Below, piece after piece: positions 1 through 7,768 of a DNA stretch of 13,524 nucleotides. The position numbers and the translations under genes are program-made. Source of the DNA: Flavobacterium sp. (lineage in GTDB: Bacteria; Bacteroidota; Bacteroidia; Flavobacteriales; Flavobacteriaceae); the NCBI RefSeq assembly GCF_003525665.1, contig NZ_DQDX01000028.1, positions 789-14,312 of the forward strand. The letters run 5' to 3'. The notes beneath the pieces are model-generated. The model saw only the letters and a program-made list of their open reading frames with translations. It was not told the origin of the DNA and searched no databases. Numbering within the stretch: the stretch's first letter is position 1; each line of letters opens with the position of its first letter.

Positions 1-1
1 T

Positions 2-136
2 GGAATGATTGATAACTTTTTAAATACGATTGAATTAGAAAAAAGAAGCAACATAAAAATCAGAAATAAAATTGATTTTAAAATTGGTAATTTTATTTTA
101 AAACCATTACGTTTAATAAAATCTATATTTAGATAA
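2..136 (+). CDS. 3' end of an upstream gene, possibly a glycosyltransferase
   Basis: The reading frame is open from the window edge to a TAA at 134-136 and encodes the last 44 residues of a protein whose start lies outside. The tail is basic and amphipathic, ending in KPLRLIKSIFR. Its stop shares one base with the next ATG (TAATG), the junction style used repeatedly in this cluster, which supports it as a real gene end. Basic C-terminal tails of this kind are common on glycosyltransferases that sit at the inner membrane, and the next gene is a GT2 enzyme, so a glycosyltransferase is a reasonable guess. No catalytic motif is visible in this part, so the product cannot be named. Confidence 0.6.
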   Translation, partial: GMIDNFLNTIELEKRSNIKIRNKIDFKIGNFILKPLRLIKSIFR

Positions 137-1128
137 TGGCCAAGCCTAAAGTTTCTATCATCATGGCAACCTACAACAGAGCAAATTTTATTGCCGAAAC
201 GTTGGCAGCTATTCAAAGCCAAACATTTGCAGATTGGGAATGTTTAATTATTGATGATGGCGGAACTGATAATACTAAAGAAATTATTGCTCCAATTATT
301 GAAAAGGACAATCGTTTTAAATTTTATTCACGTCCTGGTAATTATCACAAAGGTCCATCAGGTTGTAGAAATTATGGATTAGATCTAGCAAAGGGTGTTT
401 TTATTAGTTTCTTTGACGATGATGATATTCCGCATCCGCAAAACTTAGAAATTTGTATAGATGAATTAACAAAAAATAAGAATATCTATTTCTGTAGATA
501 CGAAAGAAATGTTTTTTTTGAAGATTTTCATTATAATTTTGATCTCTCCAAAACCTATACACAATTTCCTATAGTCAAAAAAGACGTTCTCAAAATGTTA
601 ACTAATGAATTACAAATAATAACCACCTCTGTAATGTGGAAGAAGGAATGTTTTAAAGAAAATCATTTTGCCTCAAACATATTTTATGGAGAGGAATGGG
701 AACTTTATGCGCGAATTGTTTCAGCTGGATTTAATGGAATTACAATTAGCAAAGTGTTATTTTATGCTAGAAAACATACTAATTCACTTACCGGTGAATA
801 TTTAAATAATAATTCATTACATAGAAGTTCCTATGCAGATGCAATGGAATTAGCAGTGAAAAATTTGCAAAAGAAAAATTTATTAAATTATTTTATAACC
901 CGATATTTTATAGTTGTTTCCTATAATTTTGGAGAGTACAATTTGTTTAACCGAATTTTAAAAGCGCTAAAACTGTCATTTTTAAAAGAAATACAATGGC
1001 GTATCTTTTACTTTTCATTAAAAATTCGATTGCCAATTAATCGTTTAAGAGCCAAACGTAAAAGAAATAAATTAACTAAAAAATATAAACTTCAAGATGA
1101 AATTTCTAGTAATAGCGCAAGATCTTAG
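136..1128 (+). CDS. Glycosyltransferase family 2 (GT-A fold)
   Basis: This is a probable inverting sugar transferase that moves a nucleotide-activated sugar onto a lipid-linked glycan at the cytoplasmic face of the inner membrane. The N-terminal nucleotide-binding strand and helix read VSIIMATYNRANFI (residues 6-19). LIIDDGGTDNT (38-47) is the classic GT2 second strand. FFDDDDIPHP (92-101) holds the metal-binding DXD-type acidic cluster. GEEWELYARI, about two thirds of the way along, fits the GT2 acceptor/catalytic acidic region. The C-terminus after about residue 280 is strongly basic, which suggests peripheral membrane attachment. At 330 residues it has a normal length. The ATG overlaps the previous stop by one base, and the 3' end overlaps the next gene by 32 bp. 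Donor and acceptor sugars cannot be read from the sequence. Confidence 0.9.
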   Translation: MAKPKVSIIMATYNRANFIAETLAAIQSQTFADWECLIIDDGGTDNTKEIIAPIIEKDNRFKFYSRPGNYHKGPSGCRNYGLDLAKGVFISFFDDDDIPHPQNLEICIDELTKNKNIYFCRYERNVFFEDFHYNFDLSKTYTQFPIVKKDVLKMLTNELQIITTSVMWKKECFKENHFASNIFYGEEWELYARIVSAGFNGITISKVLFYARKHTNSLTGEYLNNNSLHRSSYADAMELAVKNLQKKNLLNYFITRYFIVVSYNFGEYNLFNRILKALKLSFLKEIQWRIFYFSLKIRLPINRLRAKRKRNKLTKKYKLQDEISSNSARS

Positions 1129-2305
1129 AACATCAGGAACAAGCGAAGGTATTGTTTCAAGGTCGTTTATTGCCAAATTAAGAAAATCGTATCCAGAAGC
1201 GATTATTGATGTGGTGTATCTAAAAACTTATGCAAGTGAAGCACATCTTCATTTATTACCTGTAAATTCTATCGAAGAACATATTGTAAATATTAAAATT
1301 CCGTTATTAACGAAATGGTTAAATAAATTTTATTGGCGTTTATTTCATGAATCATTACAAAATAAATACATCCAAAAATGTTATGCAAACTACATTTCTA
1401 AACTAGATTACACTGCATACGATCAGGTTTTTATTAGAAGTGCAGGTTTAGATTATGAAATAATTTTGGCTTGTAAAGATTTGCCTATTCTTAAAAAAGC
1501 TATTATCAATTTTCACGATCCCTATCCGTTATTTTGGTATCCTGGTGGAAAACAAAAGTTAACTACCTTAGAACTTTTTAAAATTAAAGAAATGTATGAC
1601 GTGGTTTCTCAAGCAAAAGCATGCATCAGTCCTTCTACTTTATTGTCCAATGATTTGGCTTTTTTGTTTGGATTTAGAAAAAAGTTTTATACCATTCCAC
1701 ATCAATACAGTGCACAAGTTTTTGATTTTTCCGACAACAGTCATTCACTAAAGAAAAATAAAAAAACACTAATTTCCTATCAAGGTGCTTTAATGTTTGG
1801 ACGTAACATTGATGTTGTTTTGGAAGCCTATTTCAATTTAGTTAAAAGCAACAAAGTAATTCAAGAAAACTCCGAGTTTGTCATTAGAATTCATGGTGAT
1901 GGCTTTGTTAGATTATTTGAAAAATACAAGGATGATGAAAACATCAAAGTGCTACATTGCTTAAATTTTTCTAATTCAAGTTACGAGCAAGTGAACGAAG
2001 CATCAATAAATATTATTCTAGAGAATGGTCCTTTTTACAGTAATACATTAGTTGGTAAAGCACCATTTTTAGCCGCTATTGGTAAACCAATATTGGTAAT
2101 TGCGCCACAACTAAGCGAATTGCGACAACATGTTAAAGACCAACAGTATATTGCTAGTTACGATAATCCTCAAGAAGTGCAACAAAAACTAGAAAATCTA
2201 ATAAACACTAGTTTGGTTTCTACCGAAACTGTTGCTCCTTTTGGAGATTATTTTGGAGATGAAAATTTTAAAATAAAGCTTGAAACTATTTTTACAAATA
2301 AGTAA
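1097..2305 (+). CDS. GT-B glycosyltransferase, GT4-like
   Basis: This is a probable retaining glycosyltransferase of the two-domain GT-B type. It opens with a Rossmann strand (MKFLVIAQDL) followed by the loop RTSGTSEG, as expected for an N-terminal acceptor domain. INFHDPYPLFWYPGG (about 137-151) lies at the end of that domain. The C-terminal donor domain starts near LISYQGALMFGRNIDVVLEAY (225-245), the GT4 pattern of a strand, then G and R, then a helix. It continues with FVIRIHGDG (261-269) and ends with the GKPILVIAP strand. The E-x7-E motif of canonical GT4 enzymes is not obvious. The start at 1097 lies 32 bp inside the preceding gene, but it places the first beta strand at residue 2 as the fold requires, so the overlap is probably genuine. 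The stop overlaps the next ATG as TAATG. Substrate unknown. Confidence 0.78.
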   Translation: MKFLVIAQDLRTSGTSEGIVSRSFIAKLRKSYPEAIIDVVYLKTYASEAHLHLLPVNSIEEHIVNIKIPLLTKWLNKFYWRLFHESLQNKYIQKCYANYISKLDYTAYDQVFIRSAGLDYEIILACKDLPILKKAIINFHDPYPLFWYPGGKQKLTTLELFKIKEMYDVVSQAKACISPSTLLSNDLAFLFGFRKKFYTIPHQYSAQVFDFSDNSHSLKKNKKTLISYQGALMFGRNIDVVLEAYFNLVKSNKVIQENSEFVIRIHGDGFVRLFEKYKDDENIKVLHCLNFSNSSYEQVNEASINIILENGPFYSNTLVGKAPFLAAIGKPILVIAPQLSELRQHVKDQQYIASYDNPQEVQQKLENLINTSLVSTETVAPFGDYFGDENFKIKLETIFTNK

Positions 2306-3288
2306 TGGAAAACAAAGCTACTCTTTCAAATTTAAAAAATACAAACTCACCTTTAGTAAGCGTTTGTATGATTACGTATGGACACGAAAAATACATTGAA
2401 GAAGCGATAAATAGTGTGTTGATGCAGGAATGCAATTTTGAATTTGAATTGATAATTTCAAACGATTGTTCTCCAGACAAAACCGATTTTGTAATTCAAA
2501 CTATTTTAAAGACGCATCCTAAAGCACATTGTATTAAATATTTTAATCAACAAAAGAATTTAGGAATGATGCCAAATTCTATTTTCGTTTTAGAGAAGAG
2601 TCAAGGAGATTATATTGCTGTCTGTGAAGGTGATGATTTCTGGACTGATAAATTAAAACTCCAAAAGCAAGTAGATTTTTTTAAAAAAAATAAGCAATGT
2701 TCTTTATGTTTTCATAATGCAACAATTTATGACGAATTCACCAATCAATCAAAAATGTTTGTTCAAGAGTACCATAAAAAATTTTATACCGGAACCGATA
2801 TTTTAGAAAGATGGTTGATTCCATCTGCAAGTATGATGTTTGTAAATGTTCTAAAAGAAAAAAAACTTCCTCATTTTTTTGCAACTGCAATGCACGGCGA
2901 TTTAGCACTGCAGCTTATTTTATTTGAATATGGAACTTTTGGATTGATTAATGAAAATATGTGTACTTATAGATTAAATGAAAGTAGCGCAACACGTACT
3001 CTTTTTTATAAATTAGAATATAAATATGCACATATCGCTCAGTTAAAAGAGATGAAAACTTATTTTAAAGGAAAATATAATAGATTTTTTGACCAATCTA
3101 TTATAAATCAATACCGAAATATAATAAGTCATTATAAAACAACCTATTTAAGACGGCAGTCCTTCATTTTGTTAAAAATGATGACATTTGAGCTTTTAGC
3201 AATAAAAAAATACCATAAAGAAATATGGGAGTCGTTTAAAATATTTATTCATAATGTTTTAGACAGAGTTAACGGCCGAACTACTTAA
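2305..3288 (+). CDS. Glycosyltransferase family 2 (EGDDFW subtype)
   Basis: This is a second GT2, GT-A fold enzyme of the locus. Core motifs are VSVCMITYGHEKYIEEAI (18-35), ELIISNDCSPDKT (48-60) and VCEGDDFWTDKLKLQKQ (106-122). In the last, EGDD replaces the DXD metal site. The EGDDFW form followed by KLxxQ is a well-known subtype of GT2 enzymes in capsule and O-antigen clusters. It is 327 residues long. A short N-terminal extension (about 16 polar residues) precedes the first strand. The C-terminal third is rich in Lys, Tyr and hydrophobic residues and may dock on the membrane. It is translationally linked to the preceding GT-B gene (TAATG) and followed by a 63-nt gap, one of only two sizeable gaps in the window. 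The sugar transferred cannot be inferred. Confidence 0.9.
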   Translation: MENKATLSNLKNTNSPLVSVCMITYGHEKYIEEAINSVLMQECNFEFELIISNDCSPDKTDFVIQTILKTHPKAHCIKYFNQQKNLGMMPNSIFVLEKSQGDYIAVCEGDDFWTDKLKLQKQVDFFKKNKQCSLCFHNATIYDEFTNQSKMFVQEYHKKFYTGTDILERWLIPSASMMFVNVLKEKKLPHFFATAMHGDLALQLILFEYGTFGLINENMCTYRLNESSATRTLFYKLEYKYAHIAQLKEMKTYFKGKYNRFFDQSIINQYRNIISHYKTTYLRRQSFILLKMMTFELLAIKKYHKEIWESFKIFIHNVLDRVNGRTT

Positions 3289-3351
3289 CTTAGTTGGATT
3301 GAAGAAAGATAAATTTTATTGAAATCATTGTTGAAAAAATAAAAGTAAAAA

Positions 3352-4044
3352 ATGCTAGAAAAAATTAAGGAAATAATCAGGCGGAAAATTTATAAAAGAT
3401 ATAATATCAGTTTTTCACAAGGTGGTGGTGACGATATTCAACTTTATAAACTTTTAAAAGCAACAAATCCTGGAGTTTATGTAGATATTGGATGTTGGCA
3501 TCCCGTTAAAGCATCAAATACTTATTACTTTAATTTACGAGGATGGAAAGGAATCTGCATTGATCCAAATCCAGAATTAAAAAAAATGTTTGATTTTTTT
3601 AGACCTCAAGATATTTTTGTTAACTGTGGTGTTGGATTAAATGAAGGAAAACTTTCTTACTATCAAATGAATGATACTTACAGTGCAATGAATACATTGA
3701 ATCATGCTTTTCTTGAAAAACATAATTTAGAATCGCATGTAAAGAAAGTTACCGATATTCCAATTTACAACCTAAAAACTATTTTGGATAATAATATCAA
3801 GAATGGCGATAGGCTGGATTTTTTCGATATAGATGTAGAAGGTTTAGATCTGGAAGTTTTAAAATCAAACGACTGGATTAAATACAGACCAAAGGTTATT
3901 CTTGTTGAAAGCAGTGTCTCAATTCAGCATGATATTATATCAGAAATTGTAAATTATTTACAGAGCGAAGATTATAGATTGGTGGCAAAATCTGTAATAT
4001 ATGGAGATTTAGGAAATCTTTTTTTAATGGATAACAAACAATAA
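3352..4044 (+). CDS. FkbM-family SAM-dependent methyltransferase
   Basis: This is a probable O-methyltransferase acting on a sugar hydroxyl. FkbM domains inside glycan clusters commonly methylate a residue of the repeat unit or its non-reducing end. Visible SAM-fold motifs are GVYVDIGCWHP (41-51, motif I), GWKGICIDPNPE (64-75, acidic end of strand 2), VNCGVGLNEGKLSYYQ (90-105) and the FkbM signature DFFDIDVEGLDLEVL (156-170), where family members usually read KIDVEGxExxVL. At 230 residues it is a typical single-domain size. The first ~25 residues are basic and lack a signal peptide, so a cytoplasmic location is expected. It stands after a 63-nt gap and 10 nt before the next gene. Methyltransferase identity is well supported; target and position on the sugar are not. 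Confidence 0.85.
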   Translation: MLEKIKEIIRRKIYKRYNISFSQGGGDDIQLYKLLKATNPGVYVDIGCWHPVKASNTYYFNLRGWKGICIDPNPELKKMFDFFRPQDIFVNCGVGLNEGKLSYYQMNDTYSAMNTLNHAFLEKHNLESHVKKVTDIPIYNLKTILDNNIKNGDRLDFFDIDVEGLDLEVLKSNDWIKYRPKVILVESSVSIQHDIISEIVNYLQSEDYRLVAKSVIYGDLGNLFLMDNKQ

Positions 4045-4054
4045 TTCTTTCAAT

Positions 4055-5050
4055 ATGAGAATAGGAATGAATCCTCAAAAAGAGGAACGGAAAATTACTA
4101 TGACAACTCATCATAGAATTGTACTTGTTGTTTACATTCCAAATGAACAAGGATTTTATGAAAAATCTCTAGCTGTTTTTAAAACATGTCTAGACTCGAT
4201 AATTTCTACAATAAATTCCAAAGCGGCGATAACAGTAGTCAATAATGGTTCTTTTGAAAAAGTGTCTACTCTTTTGGATATATATTTAAAAGAAAAAAAA
4301 ATTGATACGTTGGTTTCGCACAATACAAATATCGGTAAAATTGATGCGCAAATTGGTGCAGCAAGAGCATCAAGAGAACAATACATTACACTAACAGATG
4401 CTGATATTTTATTTGTAAATGGATGGCAAGAAAAAGTAGAAGAAGTTTTTGCTTCGTTTAAAAATGTAGGATCTGTTTCGCCAATTCCTGTTAGAACAGG
4501 TGTTTTTGCTGGTACAAGTTCTGTTTTAAAGCAAATTTTACTTAAAAAAATAAAGTTTTACTATAGAGCAATACCTGAAAATTTTGTTAATTATAATAGA
4601 TTTTTAGAAAGTATAAATTGGGATTTAGATACAAATGAAAATAATAAATGGCCAGTTGTTGAAAGTAATGGATGCAAGGGAATTGTAGGTAGTGCGCATC
4701 AAGTATTGACTATCGATCGTGATATTCTATTTACTACATCACCTTCAAATCCTTCTCTAACTCTTGTAGGTGGTAATTCTGAACATAATTATGTTGATGT
4801 TCCAATTGATATGTCTGGAAAACTGCGATTATCAACTTTCAATAATTTCGCCTATCATATGGGGAACAATGTAGAAGATTGGATGTTAACTGTAAATGAG
4901 AATAATCTCAAAAAAGAAAATTTTAAAAGTGTCGTGTTAACATCTACTTTATCCACGGATTTATTTAATTCAAAATTGAAGAATAGATTTTATACTTTAA
5001 AAAAGAAGATAATAAAAAAACTATTTTCAATATTCTACAAAAGTAAATGA
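4055..5050 (+). CDS. GT-A-like glycosyltransferase (divergent GT2)
   Basis: This is a divergent nucleotide-sugar transferase. After a polar leader the fold begins with HRIVLVVYIPN (20-30). ITVVNNGSFEKV (59-70) is the second strand, and YITLTDADILFVNGW (110-124) contains a DAD acidic triplet in the DXD position. N-I-G-K (92-95) resembles the NxGxxxA element that follows in GT2 enzymes. The later VESNGCKGIVGSAHQ region and the conserved-looking AYHMGN are not motifs I can name. The length is 331 residues from ATG 4055. In-frame ATG codons at 4067 and 4100 are alternatives; 4100 gives MTTHHRIVLVV, with the first strand immediately after the start, and is quite possible, giving 316 residues. The end overlaps the next gene as ATGA. 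The C-terminus is very basic. Substrate unknown. Confidence 0.72.
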   Translation: MRIGMNPQKEERKITMTTHHRIVLVVYIPNEQGFYEKSLAVFKTCLDSIISTINSKAAITVVNNGSFEKVSTLLDIYLKEKKIDTLVSHNTNIGKIDAQIGAARASREQYITLTDADILFVNGWQEKVEEVFASFKNVGSVSPIPVRTGVFAGTSSVLKQILLKKIKFYYRAIPENFVNYNRFLESINWDLDTNENNKWPVVESNGCKGIVGSAHQVLTIDRDILFTTSPSNPSLTLVGGNSEHNYVDVPIDMSGKLRLSTFNNFAYHMGNNVEDWMLTVNENNLKKENFKSVVLTSTLSTDLFNSKLKNRFYTLKKKIIKKLFSIFYKSK

Positions 5051-5958
5051 GTTGTACTTTCTCCATCTTATTAACCACCAAAAACAGACTACAAGATTTA
5101 ATTTTTACATTAGATAAAATCAGCTATTTAATAGAAAGACAAGATGTAGAATGCATCATTTGTGACGATGGTTCTACAGATGGAACTTTTGATTACATCA
5201 AAGAAAATTATCCGAAAATTATAGTTTTTAGAAACGAAATTTCCAAAGGTTTGATATTCAGTAGAAATCTATTATTAGGAAAAACTACAGCAAAATATGC
5301 CATTTCGCTAGACGATGATGCTCATTTTTTATCAGACAATCCATTAGAAGCAATAGAAAACTATTTTTTAGAAAATTCAAATTGTGGTGTAGTAAGTTTT
5401 AGGATTTTTTGGGGTAAAAATAATCCAACTTCTACGAAAACTTTAGACAATCCGCAACGTGTAAAAGGATTTGTAGGTTGTGGTCATGCCTGGAAAATGG
5501 AATCATGGAAATCAATTCCAAATTATCCCGATTGGTTTATTTTTTATGGCGAAGAAGATTTTGCAGCCTATCAATTGTTTAAAAAAAATATTGAGATTCA
5601 TTATCTTCCATCGGTTTTAGTGCATCATAGAGTTGATGTTTTAGCTAGGAAAAACAATCAAGATTATCAATTGCGATTGCGAAGAAGTTTCCGTTCGGGT
5701 TGGTATCTGTATTTTATGTTTTATCCGTTTTCGGTTATTCCTAAAAAGTTGTTGTATACTTTGTGGATTCAAATAAAAACAAAAACATTCAAAGGTGATT
5801 TTAAAGCAACACTCGGAATTATTCAAGCATTATTTGATGTTATTTTTAATTTTCCTAAATTGCTAAAACAAAGCAACCGATTGACAAAAAATGAATATCA
5901 AGCGTTATTAAAATTACCGCCAACACAACTTTATTGGAAACCCGAAGATGAAAAGTAG
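5047..5958 (+). CDS. Glycosyltransferase family 2
   Basis: This is the third clear GT2 enzyme. Motifs are FSILLTTKNRLQDL (5-18), CIICDDGSTDGTFDYI (36-51), SRNLLLGKTTAKYAISLDDDAHF (72-94, with LDDD as the metal site) and FYGEEDFAAYQLFKKN (166-181), the acidic helix normally lining the acceptor site. VHHRVD soon after is the His-containing C-terminal element of this family. It is 303 residues long. The final third contains a basic and aromatic stretch (about 212-245) that could associate with the membrane. The start overlaps the preceding stop as ATGA, and the 3' end overlaps neuA by 11 bp, so it is directly coupled to the sialic acid gene neuA. That proximity makes it a gene of interest for the same glycan, but GT2 is not a known sialyltransferase family. 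Confidence 0.9.
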   Translation: MSCTFSILLTTKNRLQDLIFTLDKISYLIERQDVECIICDDGSTDGTFDYIKENYPKIIVFRNEISKGLIFSRNLLLGKTTAKYAISLDDDAHFLSDNPLEAIENYFLENSNCGVVSFRIFWGKNNPTSTKTLDNPQRVKGFVGCGHAWKMESWKSIPNYPDWFIFYGEEDFAAYQLFKKNIEIHYLPSVLVHHRVDVLARKNNQDYQLRLRRSFRSGWYLYFMFYPFSVIPKKLLYTLWIQIKTKTFKGDFKATLGIIQALFDVIFNFPKLLKQSNRLTKNEYQALLKLPPTQLYWKPEDEK

Positions 5959-6613
5959 AACAATAGCAATAATTCCAGCGCGTGGTGGATCGAAACGATT
6001 GCCCAATAAAAACATTCTTTTGTTGGGTGACTATCCGTTGTTGGTGCACAGCATTTTATTTGCGAAAGCCAATACTGAAATTATTGATGAAATTTATGTT
6101 TCTACCGATGACGAAAGAATTAAAGCAATTGCACTTAAATTTGGAGCAAAAGTAATTGATAGACCAGAAGCAATTTCAGGCGATTTAGAACCAACAATTA
6201 CAATACTTCAACACGTTTTACAAGTGATTAACGAAGACGTTGCGAATGTAATTTTATTGCAACCAACGAATCCGTTGCGACCAGAAAATCTATTGAAACA
6301 ATGCTTTGAGAAATTTGTAGAAAGCAATTCTGATAGTTTATTTACCGTTTCGAAAAACCATCATAAATTAGGTAAGATTAGTAACGATAAATTTGTTCCT
6401 TTCAATTATGAAATCGGTCAGCGAAGCCAAGATTTAGAGCCACTTTATTATGAAAACGGATTGCTTTACATTTCAAAAGCCAAAGCAATTCTTGACAATA
6501 AAATAATTACCGAAAATGCATTTCCTTACCTAGTAAATCATATTTTTGCCAATGTTGATATCGATACAAAAGATGATTTCGATTATGCAGAATATCTTTG
6601 CAATAAGCCATAA
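5948..6613 (+). CDS. neuA: CMP-sialic acid synthetase (acylneuraminate cytidylyltransferase)
   Basis: This enzyme activates sialic acid with CTP to give CMP-sialic acid and pyrophosphate, the donor for sialyltransferases; it is cytoplasmic. The N-terminal nucleotide-binding loop reads IIPARGGSKRLPNKN (8-22). Other family signatures are VSTDDERIKAIA (51-62), LLQPTNPLRP (103-112), the sialic-acid-binding stretch around QRSQDL and YYENGLLYI (158-163 and 167-175), and DIDTKDDF (204-211), whose two aspartates (204, 206) match the metal ligands of characterised CMP-sialate synthetases. At 221 residues it is a usual single-domain length, without the C-terminal esterase domain of some homologues. It overlaps the upstream GT2 gene by 11 bp, but a 114-nt hairpin-bearing gap separates it from neuB. 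A CMP-legionaminate or related nonulosonate synthetase is possible, because this family does not discriminate well by motif; the neighbouring NeuB and NeuC favour N-acetylneuraminate. Confidence 0.88.
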   Translation: MKSRTIAIIPARGGSKRLPNKNILLLGDYPLLVHSILFAKANTEIIDEIYVSTDDERIKAIALKFGAKVIDRPEAISGDLEPTITILQHVLQVINEDVANVILLQPTNPLRPENLLKQCFEKFVESNSDSLFTVSKNHHKLGKISNDKFVPFNYEIGQRSQDLEPLYYENGLLYISKAKAILDNKIITENAFPYLVNHIFANVDIDTKDDFDYAEYLCNKP

Positions 6614-6622
6614 AGTTTAAAA

Positions 6623-6665
6623 AAAGTGTGCAAATTGTAAATGTGATTTTCAATTTGCACACTTT
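6623..6665 (+). repeat. Perfect 15-bp inverted repeat between neuA and neuB
   Basis: The left arm AAAGTGTGCAAATTG (6623-6637) is exactly complementary to the right arm CAATTTGCACACTTT (6651-6665). After one T-T mismatch the stem can continue with four further pairs (6639-6642 with 6646-6649) around a GTG loop, making one long hairpin. It starts 10 nt after the neuA stop and lies in a 114-nt gap, the longest non-coding stretch in the window. On the + strand it is followed by TTTAAGAGTTTT, a poor U-tract. On the - strand it is followed by a run of T, so it looks more like a terminator for leftward transcription although no leftward gene is present. It could still attenuate transcription, stabilise the neuA 3' end or be a mobile repeat. 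The rest of the gap (6666-6727) is A+T rich with no convincing promoter. Confidence 0.85.
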
Positions 6666-6727
6666 AAGAGTTTTAACTGAATAAAATACTGATTTACAAT
6701 TATTTATATTAATCTAAGATTATTTTC

Positions 6728-7768
6728 ATGAACCCATACATAGAAATCGCAGGAAGAAAAATTGGACCCGATTTTCCGCCTTTAGTTATTGCCGAAATTG
6801 GTATTAATCATGAAGGTTCGCTAGCTGTTGCCAAGCAAATGGTTGACGCTGCAAAACGCGCTGGAGTTGAGGTTGTAAAACATCAAACGCATATTGTTGA
6901 AGACGAAATGAGTGGCGCAGCCAAAAAAGTAATTCCGGGTAATGCCGACGTTTCTATTTATGAAATCATGGAACGTTGCTCACTAAACGAAGCCGACGAA
7001 TTGGAACTAAAAAACTACGTAGAAAGCATCGGAATGATTTTTATTTCAACGCCTTTTTCTCGTGCTGCTGCCGAAAGATTAAAGAAATTTGATATTCCGG
7101 CGTACAAAATTGGTTCGGGTGAATGCAATAATTATCCGCTTCTAGAACACATTTGTAGTTTTGGAAAACCTGTAATTTTAAGCACCGGAATGAATACGAT
7201 TGAAAGTGTCGCAAAGGCAGTTGCTATTTTTGATAAACACCATATTCCACTTGCGTTATTGCATACAACCAATTTATATCCAACGCCAATTCATTTGGTT
7301 CGATTTGGCGCGATGACGCAGTTGCACGAAGCTTTTCCTGATAAGGTTTTTGGATTGTCCGATCATACCTTAAATAATAATGCTTGTCTTGGTGCTGTTG
7401 CTCTTGGTGCTAGTATTTTAGAACGTCATTTCACCGATCACATGCAACGAACTGGTCCAGATATCGTGTGCAGTATGGACGAAAAAGCTACAGAAGAATT
7501 GATTATTTCGTCAAATGAAATGTGGCAAATGCGTGGCGGAACCAAAGAACCAGCCAAAGAAGAACAAGTAACTATCGATTTTGCATTTGCAACCGTTTGT
7601 AGTATTGCCAAAATCGAAAAAGGTGAGAAATTGCCCAAAGAAAACATCTGGGTAAAACGTCCAGGAACTGGAAAAATTCTAGCCGAACATTTTAACGATT
7701 TAATCGGAAAAACGGCGCTTCGCGATATAGAAAATGACGAACAATTAGATTTTTCTGATTTTGAATAA
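6728..7768 (+). CDS. neuB: N-acetylneuraminate synthase, meningococcal NeuB type
   Basis: NeuB condenses N-acetylmannosamine with phosphoenolpyruvate to N-acetylneuraminate in the cytoplasm. The N-terminal TIM-barrel domain carries VIAEIGINHEG (20-30, with catalytic Glu23 equivalent to meningococcal Glu25), VVKHQTHIVEDEMS (49-62), IPGNADVSIYEIMERCSLNE (69-88), FISTPFSRAAA (105-115), YKIGSGECNNYPL (126-138) and LLHTTNLYPTP (177-187). Metal-binding His213 and His234 sit in GLSDHTL and LERHFTD. The C-terminal antifreeze-like (SAF) domain, about 283-346, includes VKRPGTG with Arg311, matching the substrate N-acetyl-binding arginine of NeuB. At 346 residues it has full family length. These motifs match NeuB as I recall it from Neisseria much better than LegI or PseI. 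Its stop lies inside the neuC start. It is visibly richer in G+C than the transferase genes around it. Confidence 0.93.
   Translation: MNPYIEIAGRKIGPDFPPLVIAEIGINHEGSLAVAKQMVDAAKRAGVEVVKHQTHIVEDEMSGAAKKVIPGNADVSIYEIMERCSLNEADELELKNYVESIGMIFISTPFSRAAAERLKKFDIPAYKIGSGECNNYPLLEHICSFGKPVILSTGMNTIESVAKAVAIFDKHHIPLALLHTTNLYPTPIHLVRFGAMTQLHEAFPDKVFGLSDHTLNNNACLGAVALGASILERHFTDHMQRTGPDIVCSMDEKATEELIISSNEMWQMRGGTKEPAKEEQVTIDFAFATVCSIAKIEKGEKLPKENIWVKRPGTGKILAEHFNDLIGKTALRDIENDEQLDFSDFE

Noticed and set aside
3289..3351. Promoter in the 63-nt gap before the methyltransferase gene
   Set aside because: TAAATTTT at 3310-3317 resembles the -7 element, but the nearest TTG (3294-3296) is only 13 nt upstream, too close for the usual spacing.
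6623..6665. Hairpin as a standard rho-independent terminator of the upstream + strand operon
   Set aside because: The stem is strong, but on the + strand it is followed by TTTAAGAG rather than a continuous T-run. The T-run lies on the - strand side, where there is no gene to terminate. Listed as an inverted repeat instead.
6666..6727. Promoter for neuB-neuC upstream of the neuB start
   Set aside because: Several A+T-rich TA-containing stretches partly fit the Bacteroidetes TAnnTTTG -7 element, but none has a TTG at a suitable distance. In such A+T-rich DNA, partial matches are expected by chance.
6728..7768. Assignment of the synthase as legionaminate or pseudaminate synthase (LegI/PseI)
   Set aside because: The blocks VVKHQTHIVEDEMS, IPGNADVSIYEIMERC and YKIGSGECNNYPL are those of the NeuB N-acetylneuraminate branch as I recall it from Neisseria; LegI and PseI differ at these places.
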